From Clostridiales bacterium (GTDB lineage Bacteria > Bacillota > Clostridia > Oscillospirales > Acutalibacteraceae): a DNA stretch of 64,000 nucleotides. The DNA is taken from NCBI GenBank assembly GCA_012840445.1, contig DULI01000005.1, forward strand, positions 62,001 to 126,000, read 5' to 3'. Under the pieces are notes generated by a model. That model searched no databases. It was not told the origin of the DNA and saw nothing but the letters and a program-made list of their open reading frames with translations. Position numbers and translations under genes: made by a program. Positions 18,024 to 27,457 of the stretch are shown in pieces; position 1 is the stretch's first letter, and each line of letters starts with the position of its first letter.

Positions 18024-18222
18024 ATGCCTTATATTAAAGTAGAAAGCAAAATACTCATACCATTGTATATTTTCATGGAAGCCCTGGTGAAAGTTGCCTC
18101 AGTTTTACATACCAAGCGATGAAATTAGGAGAAAAGTATCACATAATCAGTTTTGATCATGGATGCAAGAGCCGGAATTGTACACAAAAATAATAGTTGA
18201 TTTTTTGGAAAATACAATTTAA
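18024..18222 (+). pseudogene. Decayed alpha/beta-hydrolase gene with frameshift and internal deletion
   Basis: A GGGAGG site (18011-18016) precedes an ATG at 18024, but the frame fails after about 30 codons. A second frame reads THTIVYFHGSPGES, then EKYHIISFDHG: the oxyanion-loop HGxPG motif and the strand entering the hydrolase nucleophile region. A third frame downstream reads EPELYTKIIVDFLENTI before a stop, resembling the C-terminal helix of alpha/beta hydrolases. The middle of the protein, including the nucleophile elbow and catalytic His, is gone. The family assignment rests on short motifs. The rest of the 566-base gap between spoIIQ and aspS (17857-18023, 18223-18350) is AT-rich and empty as far as I can see. 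Confidence 0.6.
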
Positions 18223-18349
18223 ACCGATAATATTAGATCTAATAATTTGTTTTATATTTTGAGAATTATATAAGACCCATCTCCGCCATACTGCACTTTT
18301 ATACATTTAGTTAAGCTTTTCATAAGTTTTTAACCTCATTTGGCGCACA

Positions 18350-18380
18350 AAAATTGCCACACACCTGTAGTGTGTGGCAA
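18350..18380 (-). terminator. Terminator of hisS-aspS
   Basis: TTGCCACACAC (18354-18364) pairs with GTGTGTGGCAA (18370-18380), a perfect 11-bp stem. On the minus strand it is followed by TTTTT, six bases after the aspS stop. Confidence 0.92.
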
Positions 18381-18386
18381 TATAGT

Positions 18387-20162
18387 TTACTGTTCAATTT
18401 TTATACCCAGCTCTTTAAGCTGCTCCTCATCGACAAAAGACGGGCTGTCGCTCATAAGCTCGCTTGCATTCTGCACCTTCGGGAAGGCGACAACATCCCT
18501 AAGGCTTTTCGCCCCGCACATGGCCATCGAAAGCCTGTCAAGTCCAATTCCCGCCCCGCCGTGAGGGGGTGACGCGTATTTATACGCCTCAACCAGGAAT
18601 CCGAATTTGGCTTCGATTTCCTCATCCGTAAGCCCAAGCGCCTTAAACATCCTCTGCTGAAGCTCAGGATTGGTAATGCGGATAGACCCGCTTGCAAGCT
18701 CAACCCCGTTCAATACAAGGTCGTAAGCCTTCGCTTTTACAGAGCCGGGGTCGCTTTCAAGCTTGTCAAGGCACTCTTCCAGCGGCATTGTAAACGGGTG
18801 GTGCATGGCTACATAGCTTTTTGATTCTTCATCATATTCAAAGAACGGAAACTCGGTAATCCACACAAAATTGTACCCGTCAGAAATTAAATTCAGTTCC
18901 TTGGCAAGAGTCTGCCTTAAGGCACCCAGCACCGGCAGGGTGACCTTGTTTTTATCTGCCACAATTAAAGCTACGTCGCCCTTCTGGCAGTCAAGGGCTT
19001 TCATTATTTGCTCAAGCTCATCGGTATTTAAAAATTTCGCAAAACTGCACGCCGGTTCATCCCCGGCATACCTGATATACGCTAGCCCCTTTGCGCCAAT
19101 GCCCCGCACAAACTCGGTCAGTTTATCTATTTTTTTGCGGGTCAGCTCTTCTGCGCATCCCTTCGCCACTATTGCCCTAACACTTCCGCCATCCTGAATC
19201 GCGGATGTAAACACGCCAAATCCGCAATCTTTCACTATGTCGGAAATATCAATAATCTCCATGCCGAAGCGGGTATCAGGCTTGTCCGTACCGTACCTTT
19301 CCATGGCCTCCTTATAGGTAAGCCGCGGTATAGGAAGCTTAATATCAACCCCCAAAACCTCGCCGAACAGCCTTTTAACATACCCTTCAATCATTTGCAT
19401 AATATCGTTCTGGTCTACAAAACTCATCTCAAGGTCAATTTGGGTAAACTCAGGCTGGCGGTCGGCCCGCAGGTCCTCGTCCCTGAAGCAGCGGGCAAGC
19501 TGAATATACCGGTCGAATCCCGATACCATCAAAAGCTGTTTATATATTTGCGGAGACTGGGGCAGGGCATAGAACTTGCCCTTGTGAATCCTTGAGGGCA
19601 CAAGGTAGTCCCTGGCACCCTCAGGGGTAGATTTTATCATCATGGGAGTCTCAATCTCTAAAAAGCCGTTTTCATAAAAATACTGGCGGGTGACTCTCGC
19701 AATCTCGTGACGCATGATTAAATTGCGCTGAAGCTGCCCTCTCCTAAGATCAAGATAACGGTATTTAAGCCTTAATTCTTCCTTGACATTGGAGTTGTCC
19801 AGAATTTCAAAGGGAGGAAGCTCGGCAACCGATATAACCCTCAAATCGTCTACATATATTTCAATATCGCCGGTCGCAAGCTCTTTGTTTTTGCTTTCCC
19901 TTTCCCGCACAACGCCTTTGGCCATTATCACATACTCGCTTTTACACTTTGCCGCCTTTTCGAATACCTCTCGGTCGGTTCCTTCATCAAAAGCAAGCTG
20001 CACAATGCCTGTGCGGTCGCGCAGGTCTATAAACAAAAGCTGTCCCAAATCCCTTCTTCGCTGGACAAATCCCGCAACTACAACTTCCTTATTTTTATCC
20101 TCCAAACGCAGCGTCCCGCAGTAGTGGGTTCGCCTTAGTTTGTTCATGCTGTCCAATTTCAT
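18387..20162 (-). CDS. aspS: Aspartyl-tRNA synthetase
   Basis: Class II synthetase of 591 residues, the normal bacterial length. It has an N-terminal OB-fold anticodon domain (about 1-110), then the catalytic core with FLEIETPMMIKSTPEGARDY, motif 2 CFRDEDLRADRQPEFTQID, the bacterial GAD insertion, and motif 3 GGAGIGLDRLSMAM. ATG 20162 has GGAGG six bases upstream; the longer frame runs into hisS and is rejected. It follows hisS by 19 bases, the common Firmicute hisS-aspS pair. Discrimination between tRNA-Asp and tRNA-Asn cannot be judged from sequence alone here. Confidence 0.97.
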   Translation of the reverse strand: MKLDSMNKLRRTHYCGTLRLEDKNKEVVVAGFVQRRRDLGQLLFIDLRDRTGIVQLAFDEGTDREVFEKAAKCKSEYVIMAKGVVRERESKNKELATGDIEIYVDDLRVISVAELPPFEILDNSNVKEELRLKYRYLDLRRGQLQRNLIMRHEIARVTRQYFYENGFLEIETPMMIKSTPEGARDYLVPSRIHKGKFYALPQSPQIYKQLLMVSGFDRYIQLARCFRDEDLRADRQPEFTQIDLEMSFVDQNDIMQMIEGYVKRLFGEVLGVDIKLPIPRLTYKEAMERYGTDKPDTRFGMEIIDISDIVKDCGFGVFTSAIQDGGSVRAIVAKGCAEELTRKKIDKLTEFVRGIGAKGLAYIRYAGDEPACSFAKFLNTDELEQIMKALDCQKGDVALIVADKNKVTLPVLGALRQTLAKELNLISDGYNFVWITEFPFFEYDEESKSYVAMHHPFTMPLEECLDKLESDPGSVKAKAYDLVLNGVELASGSIRITNPELQQRMFKALGLTDEEIEAKFGFLVEAYKYASPPHGGAGIGLDRLSMAMCGAKSLRDVVAFPKVQNASELMSDSPSFVDEEQLKELGIKIEQ

Positions 20163-20181
20163 ACTTTTCCTCCGGAACCCC

Positions 20182-21519
20182 TTATTCATTAATATTGAAT
20201 AGCCCTTCCATTTTTTCAATGGATTTTGTAAGGTCGTCCATGGCACTATTTATGGTCTGGTCGTAAACGGCGGTAATAAGCCCATCGGGCAAATTTACCT
20301 CCACCTGTTTGCCGGTTTTCATATCCTTTAATACGGCAACCTTGCTCTCAAGCTCGTTGTCGCCCAAAACCAGCGTATACAGTGCCCCGATTTTGTCGGC
20401 ATACTTCATCTGGGCCTTTACGCTCCTGCCTGCAAGGTCTGTCGCCGCAGAAAAGCCCTCTGCGCGCAGCAGTCCGCACAGTTTCGAGGCATATTCTGCC
20501 GCCCGCTCGCCAATGGGCGCAATATATACTTCACAGGGTTTGGGCCGCGGGAAAGCCGCCTTTCGGCTTTCCATCACAAGAAGCAGCCTTTCAATCCCCA
20601 TCGCAAACCCTAATGCGGGCACTGAGGGGCCGCCCATCTGCTCAATCAACCCGTCATACCGCCCGCCGCCGCACACGGTGGACTGGGCGCCAATATCTTC
20701 CGCTATAAACTCAAACACCGTGCGGGTGTAATAGTCAAGTCCCCGCACAATCCTGGGATTTATGACATATTTTATATTCATGGCTTCAAGGTGCCTTTTA
20801 ACGCCCTCAAAATGGGTCTTGCATTCATCGCATAGAAAGTCAAGCACCACCGGCGCCTGCGCTTTCAGCCCCGAGCAGACCTCCGATTTGCAGTCGAGAA
20901 TCCTCAACGGGTTGCGGTCAAGCCGCTCAAGGCAGGTGTTGCAAAGCTTATCCTCATGGGATTTAAAATACTCCTTCAGCGCCGCCTGGTATTTCGGCCG
21001 GCACTCGGGGCAGCCGATTGAGTTTAATTCAAGCCTCAAATCGGATATGTCCAAAGACTCAAGCAGGTATTTCGCGAGCGCTATAACCTCCGCGTCGGCA
21101 GAGGGAGCCGGGGCGCCTATGCACTCAACACCATACTGGTGAAATTCCCTGTACCTTCCGGCCTGGGGCTTTTCATAGCGGTAGCAGGCGCCAATATAGC
21201 ACACCTTTAATGGCAGCGCCTCGTTGGTCAGCCCGTGCTCAATTACCGAACGCACAACGCCTGCGGTAAACTCGGGGCGCAGCGTTATCGACCTGCCCCC
21301 CTTGTCGTCAAATGTATACATTTCCTTTTGTACCACATCGGTGGTATCCCCTACGCTGCGGGTGAATACCTCGGTGTGTTCAAAAACCGGGACCCTAATC
21401 TCCCTGAAACCGAAAAGGCGCGAAACCTCTATCATCTTGTTTTCAACATACTGCCATTTATAGCTGTCATAGGGAAGCACGTCAGCCGTTCCTCGCACAG
21501 CCTTATACTTCTGCGGCAT
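20182..21519 (-). CDS. hisS: Histidyl-tRNA synthetase
   Basis: Class II synthetase of 445 residues. Motif 1 region is FGFREIRVPVFEHTEVF, motif 2 is CYRYEKPQAGRYREFHQ, and the histidine-specific RGLDYYTRTVFEF and the final motif 3 (GFAMGIERLLL) are present. The C-terminal anticodon domain starts near residue 335. The start has a strong AGGGGG. The 114-base upstream gap holds a plain terminator hairpin and no T-box. Confidence 0.97.
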   Translation of the reverse strand: MPQKYKAVRGTADVLPYDSYKWQYVENKMIEVSRLFGFREIRVPVFEHTEVFTRSVGDTTDVVQKEMYTFDDKGGRSITLRPEFTAGVVRSVIEHGLTNEALPLKVCYIGACYRYEKPQAGRYREFHQYGVECIGAPAPSADAEVIALAKYLLESLDISDLRLELNSIGCPECRPKYQAALKEYFKSHEDKLCNTCLERLDRNPLRILDCKSEVCSGLKAQAPVVLDFLCDECKTHFEGVKRHLEAMNIKYVINPRIVRGLDYYTRTVFEFIAEDIGAQSTVCGGGRYDGLIEQMGGPSVPALGFAMGIERLLLVMESRKAAFPRPKPCEVYIAPIGERAAEYASKLCGLLRAEGFSAATDLAGRSVKAQMKYADKIGALYTLVLGDNELESKVAVLKDMKTGKQVEVNLPDGLITAVYDQTINSAMDDLTKSIEKMEGLFNINE

Positions 21520-21573
21520 AAAAAACCCCCTATTATTTTCTGCATATAAATTTAAAAATATATTAAAAGCTAA

Positions 21574-21600
21574 AATTCCCCGTCCCGGCGGGACGAGGAA
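21574..21600 (-). terminator. Terminator between mgsA-like gene and hisS
   Basis: TTCCCCGTCCC (21576-21586) pairs with GGGACGAGGAA (21590-21600), 11 bp with one G.U pair. On the minus strand TTTTAGCTTTT follows. It ends the minD-mgsA transcript before hisS. Confidence 0.75.
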
Positions 21601-21633
21601 ATGGTTCAGCCGGATTATAACGGAAAAATAGTA

Positions 21634-22035
21634 TTAGCGTGGCCTTACTATATTTCTCCAATCCAAATCTCCGCGCTCAAGCCCGTGGATAAGTACTTCG
21701 GCGGTGGCAATATTCGTCGCGACGGGTATGTTGTGCACGTCACAAAGCCTTAGCAGTACCATATCGTCAGGCTCGTGGGGCTTTGGGCTTAACGGGTCCC
21801 TGAAAAACAGCAGCAGGTCTATCTCATCGCAGCCGATTCTGGAGGCAATCTGCTGCGCCCCGCCCTGTTCCCCGCTTAAGAATTTTACAATTTTAAGCCC
21901 AGTGGCCTCTTCCACCAGTTTGCCGGTAGTTCCGGTTGCAAGCAGGGTATGCCGGCTCAAAATTCCGCAATATGCAATGCAGAACTGTATCATTAATTCC
22001 TTCTTTGCATCATGTGCTATCAAAGCTATGTTCAC
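21634..22035 (-). CDS. mgsA: Methylglyoxal synthase-like protein lacking the catalytic Asp
   Basis: A 133-residue MGS-fold protein. Known MgsA converts dihydroxyacetone phosphate to methylglyoxal and phosphate. Phosphate-binding residues are kept: [10 protein letters not shown] at the start, ATGTTG at 33-38, and Ser54-Gly55. [15 protein letters not shown] also matches. However, the family motif GGDQQ, whose Asp is the catalytic base (Asp71 in E. coli), reads GGAQQ here; the codon for residue 60 is GCG. Start is GTG 22035 with GGAGGGG upstream. The gene follows minD by 19 bases. It may be inactive, or may bind a ligand in another role, so the product name should be used with caution. Confidence 0.85.
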   Translation of the reverse strand: MNIALIAHDAKKELMIQFCIAYCGILSRHTLLATGTTGKLVEEATGLKIVKFLSGEQGGAQQIASRIGCDEIDLLLFFRDPLSPKPHEPDDMVLLRLCDVHNIPVATNIATAEVLIHGLERGDLDWRNIVRPR

Positions 22036-22054
22036 ATGTACCCCTCCTGAGACC

Positions 22055-22789
22055 TTAAAGTTTCTTTAGGTTGGGAAGAGGAACCACATTGCCCTCAAGC
22101 CGATTGGCAAGCCTGAAAAAGGCATTAGCCGCTCTTCCTTTTTGTAACGGTATTCCCCTGGCAGCAGCAACAACGACCTCTTCATCGTACGGAATCACGG
22201 CTGCAAGCCGCAGTCCGGTCTGGTCAATAATTTGATCAACGTTTTTATACAATCCCTTTTTAAAATATTTATAAATAAACTTGTTTAATACCATAAGTCG
22301 TGGGTTAATACCCAATTCCTCAAGAAAAAGGTTTAGGTAGGACGCGCTTCTGACGCTTACTGGATCGGGGTTTACCACCACCAGCGCCTGGGATCCTGCC
22401 GGGAACAAAGATTTATCCAAACCCGCAGGGCTGTCCAAAATGACATAGTCATAACTGCCAAGCGCCTCTGAAATAATTCTTTCAAACAGGCCCTTTTCAA
22501 TATCTTCCCTGTAAATGGGCGCCGGCAGAAGGTCGAGGCCTTCAACCCCTACAGGCCTTACCACCGCCGCATTTAGCGGTTTGCGGCCGCAAATCACATC
22601 ATATAAATCAAATACTACAGTATCGGCCACCCCAAGCAAAATGTCAAGGCAGCGCAGACCCTGGTCCATATCGATTAAAAGCACCTTTCTGCCAAGGCTG
22701 CAGAGGGCAATCGAAAGCCCGGCCGCCACTGTGGATTTACCGGTACCTCCCTTGCCTGAAGTCACAACAAGAAGCTTGCCCAAGGTCAT
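22055..22789 (-). CDS. minD: MinD-type P-loop ATPase
   Basis: A 244-residue deviant-Walker ATPase. [10 protein letters not shown] (11-20) has both the signature Lys13 and Lys18. [10 protein letters not shown] and the DSPAGLD Walker B region match MinD. MinD positions the division septum by membrane-bound dimers that recruit MinC. The last residues (VPLPNLKKL) do not form the usual amphipathic membrane-targeting helix. No minC or minE neighbour is present, although the gene sits downstream of mreBCD-mrdA where minCDE normally is. It could be a divergent MinD or a related ParA/FlhG-like ATPase. Confidence 0.8.
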   Translation of the reverse strand: MTLGKLLVVTSGKGGTGKSTVAAGLSIALCSLGRKVLLIDMDQGLRCLDILLGVADTVVFDLYDVICGRKPLNAAVVRPVGVEGLDLLPAPIYREDIEKGLFERIISEALGSYDYVILDSPAGLDKSLFPAGSQALVVVNPDPVSVRSASYLNLFLEELGINPRLMVLNKFIYKYFKKGLYKNVDQIIDQTGLRLAAVIPYDEEVVVAAARGIPLQKGRAANAFFRLANRLEGNVVPLPNLKKL

Positions 22790-22825
22790 GCTCCTTTTCC
22801 AGTTTTAACAACTTTCCCTGTTTAT

Positions 22826-22854
22826 AGTTTACCATACCGGCAATTTATTGTAAA
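22826..22854 (-). promoter_or_regulatory. Possible promoter of minD-mgsA
   Basis: TTTACA (22849-22854), 17 bp, TAAACT (22826-22831) on the minus strand, within the 92-base gap between mrdA and minD. Confidence 0.5.
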
Positions 22855-22881
22855 GAAAAAAGCAAAGCTAACACAGCATAA

Positions 22882-24879
22882 TTAACGCAACAGGCTATTT
22901 GCGTCGGGCTCGGTATACTGTTCATTCTGGGTGAAAAAGTAGGCGTCAAATATCTTGCGCACAAGGGTTCCGCTTAAGGAGCCTTTTTCACCATGCTCTA
23001 TAACAACCGACACGGCAATTTCCGGATCGTCAAAGGGCGCAAAGGCAATAAACACGCTGTGGTCCCCGCCGGGTGCCTCGGCGGTTCCGGTCTTTCCTCC
23101 CACCTTTATGGGATAGTTTTTAAAAATGGCGCTTCCGGTACCGTCCTCGGTAACCGACAGCATTCCCTCCTTTACCGTATTAATAGCCTCGGGCGAAAAT
23201 TCCACACGGTTTAATACTTCTGTTTCTTTGGGCTTTACCACATTGGCAAGGGAGTAAGAGCGCACTTCGCTGATCAGTTTTGCGCGGTTTCTGGTGCCAC
23301 CGTTGGCTATCGTGGCAGTATACATTGCAAGCTGCAGCGGTGTAAAAGCGTTGTCCGACTGGCCTATGGCAGCCTGTATGGTGTTACCCAAAGTCCATGT
23401 AAGCCCTCTGGACTTGCTGAATTCAGGCCCCGCCAGTATTCCTGCGGATTCGGCGACCTCCACCCCTGTCGTGACACCAAGCCCTAACTGCCTGCAGTAG
23501 TTGTTAAGCTCGGCAATGCCTATCCTGTACCCTGTCTCATAAAAGAAAAAGTTGCAGGATTTGGACAGCGCGGTAACTACATTTATATTCCCATGCCTTC
23601 CCATACAGTTTGGCTGATAGTCCTCAAACCTCGTGTACTTGCGGGTGCAATTGATACGTTCTGTAGGGCTAATTTTGCTAAGCTGTAGCCCCACAAGCGC
23701 CACGGCGGGCTTAAAAACCGAACCAGGGGGGTAAATCCCGTTAAAGGCGCGGTCAAACAGCGGTTTGGCAGGATTCGAAATCAATTCGTTGTATCTTGTC
23801 TTGTAGTCGTTCATGTCATAAGACGGGTAGTTTGCGGACGCTAGAATATCACCGGTCTTAACATCCACAACCACGACCGAACCCGCGTTCGCGCGGCCAT
23901 TAGTGGTAGCCTTAAGGCTGTTTACGAGATTGGCAAGCTCGGTCTGGGCAACACTCTGCAGCTTCTTATCTATGGTCAGTATAACCGTGTTCCCGGGCAC
24001 AGGCTGCTGCGTTATCTTAGAGTCGATAATCTTCCCGTTCCCGTCCAATGTATAGGTAATTTTGCCGTCTATGCCCTTTAAGTAGCTTTCGGCCGCCTTT
24101 TCTATGCCGCTTTTGCCCACCTTGTCGTTGTATGTGTAGCCCTTGGATTTTAATTCCTGCCAGTCCTCGGCGTATATAGGCCCAATCGAGCCTATGATGT
24201 GCGGTGCAATATCGGTATCCACGTATTCCCTTACCGGCACAATCTCCACATCCACGCCGGGCAGGTTGCTTGACTCCTTTATAACCTGCATTACCTCATA
24301 AGTCACGTCTTCGGCAAAGGTATAGGGATTGGAAACCGAAAAATCCATCTGTTCCATAGAGTACCTTACGCCCATTATGGTGCGCTGAAGCTGTGTGTCA
24401 AGGCCTTCAAGGTAATACCTTTTAACCATTTGGTCAAAACAGTTCTGGGCAGTGGCATAGTGGGCAAGATTAAGCCTTGAAATCAAGGCGTCTACCTGGG
24501 ACTGGCTGCCGCTGTATTCAAAGGGTGTAGTTTTGGTAATCGGCAGCGTGTCTACCCATTCAAGCCCGTGTGATTGCAGCAGCTGCACCAATACATTAAT
24601 TGTGGCGTTTATCCTATCCTTTGGCAGATAGGCGCTGTTAAACACAATATTGTAGGCTTCGCGGTTTACGGCAATTGGCCTGCCGTAGCGATCAAGTATC
24701 TCGCCCCTTGCCGCCTTTATTGTGGCAACCCGTACACCCGTAGTATCGGCCTGGTCAAGTATTCTTTTAGCGTCTATTACCTGGTATTGCACAAGCCTGG
24801 CGCTGAAAACCAGCATTACCACGACAAGCAAAATGGCCAGCACTACATGCCGCGGGTTTATTTTTTGTTTCCTGTTCAC
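22882..24879 (-). CDS. mrdA: Penicillin-binding protein 2 (elongation transpeptidase)
   Basis: Class B PBP of 665 residues that cross-links peptidoglycan in the elongasome with RodA. One membrane anchor (about 12-30), the dimerisation/pedestal region with RGEILDRYGRPIAVN, and a transpeptidase domain from about 300. Catalytic motifs are Ser387-X-X-Lys390 (GSVFK), SCN at 441-443 and KTG at 596-598. The start is probably GTG 24879 with AAGGGG upstream. It lies between mreD and minD, the usual order. Confidence 0.95.
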   Translation of the reverse strand: MNRKQKINPRHVVLAILLVVVMLVFSARLVQYQVIDAKRILDQADTTGVRVATIKAARGEILDRYGRPIAVNREAYNIVFNSAYLPKDRINATINVLVQLLQSHGLEWVDTLPITKTTPFEYSGSQSQVDALISRLNLAHYATAQNCFDQMVKRYYLEGLDTQLQRTIMGVRYSMEQMDFSVSNPYTFAEDVTYEVMQVIKESSNLPGVDVEIVPVREYVDTDIAPHIIGSIGPIYAEDWQELKSKGYTYNDKVGKSGIEKAAESYLKGIDGKITYTLDGNGKIIDSKITQQPVPGNTVILTIDKKLQSVAQTELANLVNSLKATTNGRANAGSVVVVDVKTGDILASANYPSYDMNDYKTRYNELISNPAKPLFDRAFNGIYPPGSVFKPAVALVGLQLSKISPTERINCTRKYTRFEDYQPNCMGRHGNINVVTALSKSCNFFFYETGYRIGIAELNNYCRQLGLGVTTGVEVAESAGILAGPEFSKSRGLTWTLGNTIQAAIGQSDNAFTPLQLAMYTATIANGGTRNRAKLISEVRSYSLANVVKPKETEVLNRVEFSPEAINTVKEGMLSVTEDGTGSAIFKNYPIKVGGKTGTAEAPGGDHSVFIAFAPFDDPEIAVSVVIEHGEKGSLSGTLVRKIFDAYFFTQNEQYTEPDANSLLR

Positions 24880-24893
24880 CTGCCGTTACCCCT

Positions 24894-25412
24894 TCAAGAC
24901 TTAAGTTTATAAAGGCGCTTCATGATCCTTCTTATAATCAAATAAAGCGGAATGGTCAACACAAATGTATAAAAAACAGAGGGAATTATCTGCTTTACCA
25001 AATACAAAAACGGCGCATCAATAACGCCAAAAACGCAGGCAAAAACCCATTTCAGCAAAAAGTATACAGCGGTAAACCCGAAACTCATAATCAACGCGGC
25101 CAAAAGGTTGTTGTTTACAATATAAGTAACAAGCAGCCCGGCTCCACATCCGATAAGCATCAGCACCACCGCGTTAAAACAGGTCGCACCCGATGTGGCA
25201 ATGTCCATCAGAACACCAACTAAAAGCCCTGTAATGGCGCCTTCCCATTCCCTTAAAAACATTGCGGCAAACACCACCGTCGGGACCAAAATCACCGCGG
25301 AGGCGCGGCCTATTTTGGGCAATACATCGTCGGTATATTGAATTAAATACAGCACAAGGCACAAAAAGCCCAAAACAACATAATGCACCAACTCTCGGCT
25401 TCTGTTCTGCAT
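24894..25412 (-). CDS. mreD: Rod shape-determining protein MreD
   Basis: A 172-residue membrane protein with about five or six hydrophobic segments, the normal MreD size and layout. It starts just after mreC (one-base gap) behind GGGAGGG. MreD links MreC and MreB to the elongation machinery. Sequence conservation in this family is low, so the call rests on hydropathy, length and the mreB-mreC-mreD-mrdA order. Confidence 0.9.
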   Translation of the reverse strand: MQNRSRELVHYVVLGFLCLVLYLIQYTDDVLPKIGRASAVILVPTVVFAAMFLREWEGAITGLLVGVLMDIATSGATCFNAVVLMLIGCGAGLLVTYIVNNNLLAALIMSFGFTAVYFLLKWVFACVFGVIDAPFLYLVKQIIPSVFYTFVLTIPLYLIIRRIMKRLYKLKS

Positions 25413-25413
25413 T

Positions 25414-26274
25414 TTACCCTCCCTTTTGTGGGGTGGAACTGCCCTGTCCGGTGAAATAGGTTATAACCATAACATCTCGGATTTCGTCAAAATTAACCGC
25501 CGGCTTTAATACCGAATAAACCGAAATATCGTTTTCGTCCTGTTTAACATCCTCAACCGTTCCAATCAGCAGCCCCTCGGGGAATACGCTGCCGCCGTAG
25601 GTCACAATATAGTCGCCTATTGTCACCGAGCAGGTGCGGGGCAGGTTATACAGCCTGCACTTGCCCTCGCCTGCCAGCTCAAAGCTTCCCGAAACAATCC
25701 CCGAATCCCGGGTCCTGCGGTCAAAGGCGCCAATGTTGATATCGGGGCTTAAAACCGTCGTAACCTTTGAATAGGAGGGCGCAACTTCGGATATGTAGCC
25801 TACAAGCCCCTCCGCGGTAATAACGGGGTCATAGGCAGAAATGCCGTGGATGCTTCCCTTGTCAATGGTAAATCCCCCGTAGCTGTCGGCAGTATCACGG
25901 GATATAAGCATTGCGGGTTCAAACTGAAAATCGGGGTGCCTGTCCTTTATCTCAAGATAGTCCTTGTAAAACTTGTTTTCGTCAATGGCCTTCTGGTAGT
26001 CAATTAGCTGCGAGGTCAGCCTGTTTATCTCCTCTTTAAGCTGCTGGTTTTCCTCCATAAGCTCCTGGCCATCGAAATAGGCGGTCTTAATGTCCTCTAC
26101 TTTGTTGGAAATATTGGTGGCAAGTTTCTGAAAAGGCGCGACAATGGTGCCCAAAACGCTTGCCTGGGGAGATGCCACCCCTCCGATAATCCTAATGGCA
26201 ACCGCCACAATCAGCAACCCGGCGGTGATGCCCGCTATAATTTTAAACCGCGTGCTTCTAAAGAAAAAACGCAC
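25414..26274 (-). CDS. mreC: Rod shape-determining protein MreC
   Basis: A 286-residue bitopic protein with a membrane helix at 12-31, a coiled coil at about 50-100, and the extracytoplasmic beta-barrel domain with SADSYGGFTIDKGS-like and GLVGYISEV segments. It scaffolds PBP2 in the elongasome. The start codon is GTG at 26274, preceded by a purine-rich stretch. It follows mreB by 21 bases. Confidence 0.94.
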   Translation of the reverse strand: MRFFFRSTRFKIIAGITAGLLIVAVAIRIIGGVASPQASVLGTIVAPFQKLATNISNKVEDIKTAYFDGQELMEENQQLKEEINRLTSQLIDYQKAIDENKFYKDYLEIKDRHPDFQFEPAMLISRDTADSYGGFTIDKGSIHGISAYDPVITAEGLVGYISEVAPSYSKVTTVLSPDINIGAFDRRTRDSGIVSGSFELAGEGKCRLYNLPRTCSVTIGDYIVTYGGSVFPEGLLIGTVEDVKQDENDISVYSVLKPAVNFDEIRDVMVITYFTGQGSSTPQKGG

Positions 26275-26295
26275 CTTTCAACTCTCCCCGGGGTA

Positions 26296-27315
26296 TTATC
26301 TGTATCTTTTATTCCTTCTGTTTGAGTACAAATCAAAAGAAGTGTTGGTCTCAAGCCTTTTGGCGGTTCCAAGCACCACGCAATCAAGCGGATTGTCGGC
26401 AATCCTAACAGGCATGCCCGTCTCCGTGCTGATAAGCTGGTCAATGCCCCTCAGCAGCGCACCGCCGCCTGTCAGCACAATACCCCTGTCGATAATGTCC
26501 GCCGCAAGCTCGGGCGGCGTCTTTTCAAGGGTAGAGCGTATGGCGTCGATAATCTGGGTCAATGTGTCGCTCATTGCCTCCCTCACGTCGGCTGCCGTGA
26601 TAATAATGTTCTTGGGAAGCCCGTCCACCAGGTTCCGACCCTTTATCTCCATCTGGCCCTCATTGTCGTAAGGAATAGCCGAACCGATTTTTATCTTAAT
26701 CTCCTCGGCGGTACGCTCACCGATAAGCAGATTATGTTTTTTCCTTATATAATTTATAATAGCCTCGTCAAGGTCGTCCCCCGCAACCCGCACCGACTGC
26801 GCGGTAACAATGTCGCCCAAGGAAATTACCGCAACCTCGGAGGTACCGCCTCCGATATCCACCACCATGCTGCCGGTGGCTTCCCACACGGGAAGGCCGG
26901 CGCCAATAGCTGCAGCCATGGGTTCCTCTATCAAATCAACCTCGGTGGCTCCCGCCTGTTTTGCGGCGTCGTACACCGCGCGGCTTTCCACTTCGGTAAC
27001 ACCCGCGGGGATACATATCACTATCCTTGCCCTTGAAAAGAGTGAGCCCTTTAAAGCCTGTTTAATAAAGCGCTTTAGCATCGCGGCGGTAACGTCAAAG
27101 TCGGCAATAACCCCGTCTTTCAGGGGCCTTACCGCCACGATCGAGCCGGGAGTGCGGCCTATCATCTCCTTCGCCTCGGTCCCCACAGCCTTTACGGCGT
27201 CATTCCGCACGTCATAAGCCACAACCGAGGGCTCGCGCATTATAATCCCTTTTCCCTTTATGCAAACAAGAGTATTGGCAGTTCCCAAATCTATGCCTAT
27301 ATCCCTGGTAAACAT
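26296..27315 (-). CDS. mreB: Rod shape-determining protein MreB
   Basis: Actin-like ATPase of 339 residues that directs lateral wall synthesis. The phosphate 1 motif is [11 protein letters not shown], phosphate 2 is [15 protein letters not shown], and the adenosine motif is [13 protein letters not shown]. The C-terminal tail is rather basic (NRRNKRYR). First gene of mreBCD-mrdA, with a promoter at 27367-27396. The gene presence implies a rod-shaped cell. Confidence 0.97.
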   Translation of the reverse strand: MFTRDIGIDLGTANTLVCIKGKGIIMREPSVVAYDVRNDAVKAVGTEAKEMIGRTPGSIVAVRPLKDGVIADFDVTAAMLKRFIKQALKGSLFSRARIVICIPAGVTEVESRAVYDAAKQAGATEVDLIEEPMAAAIGAGLPVWEATGSMVVDIGGGTSEVAVISLGDIVTAQSVRVAGDDLDEAIINYIRKKHNLLIGERTAEEIKIKIGSAIPYDNEGQMEIKGRNLVDGLPKNIIITAADVREAMSDTLTQIIDAIRSTLEKTPPELAADIIDRGIVLTGGGALLRGIDQLISTETGMPVRIADNPLDCVVLGTAKRLETNTSFDLYSNRRNKRYR

Positions 27316-27366
27316 ATGATCCCCCTTAAACTAACACCCAAATCTATACACAAAACCAGTTATTTT

Positions 27367-27396
27367 ATTATACCCTAATTACCAACCACATAACAA
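27367..27396 (-). promoter_or_regulatory. Promoter of the mreBCD operon
   Basis: TTGTTA (27391-27396), 18 bp, TATAAT (27367-27372). Two further TATAAT copies lie about 35 and 47 bases upstream in a tandem GGTATAATATA repeat (27400-27420), so several starts are possible. Confidence 0.65.
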
Positions 27397-27457
27397 CATA
27401 TATTATACCTATATTATACCTAAAATTAATTTCGGTTTTGTAAATAATTTTCTAGAT

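Noticed and set aside
21520..21633. T-box riboswitch before hisS, suggested by a GC-rich hairpin upstream of a synthetase gene
   Set aside because: No GGGTGGNACCGCG antiterminator motif and too little room; the hairpin reads as a plain terminator of the upstream gene.
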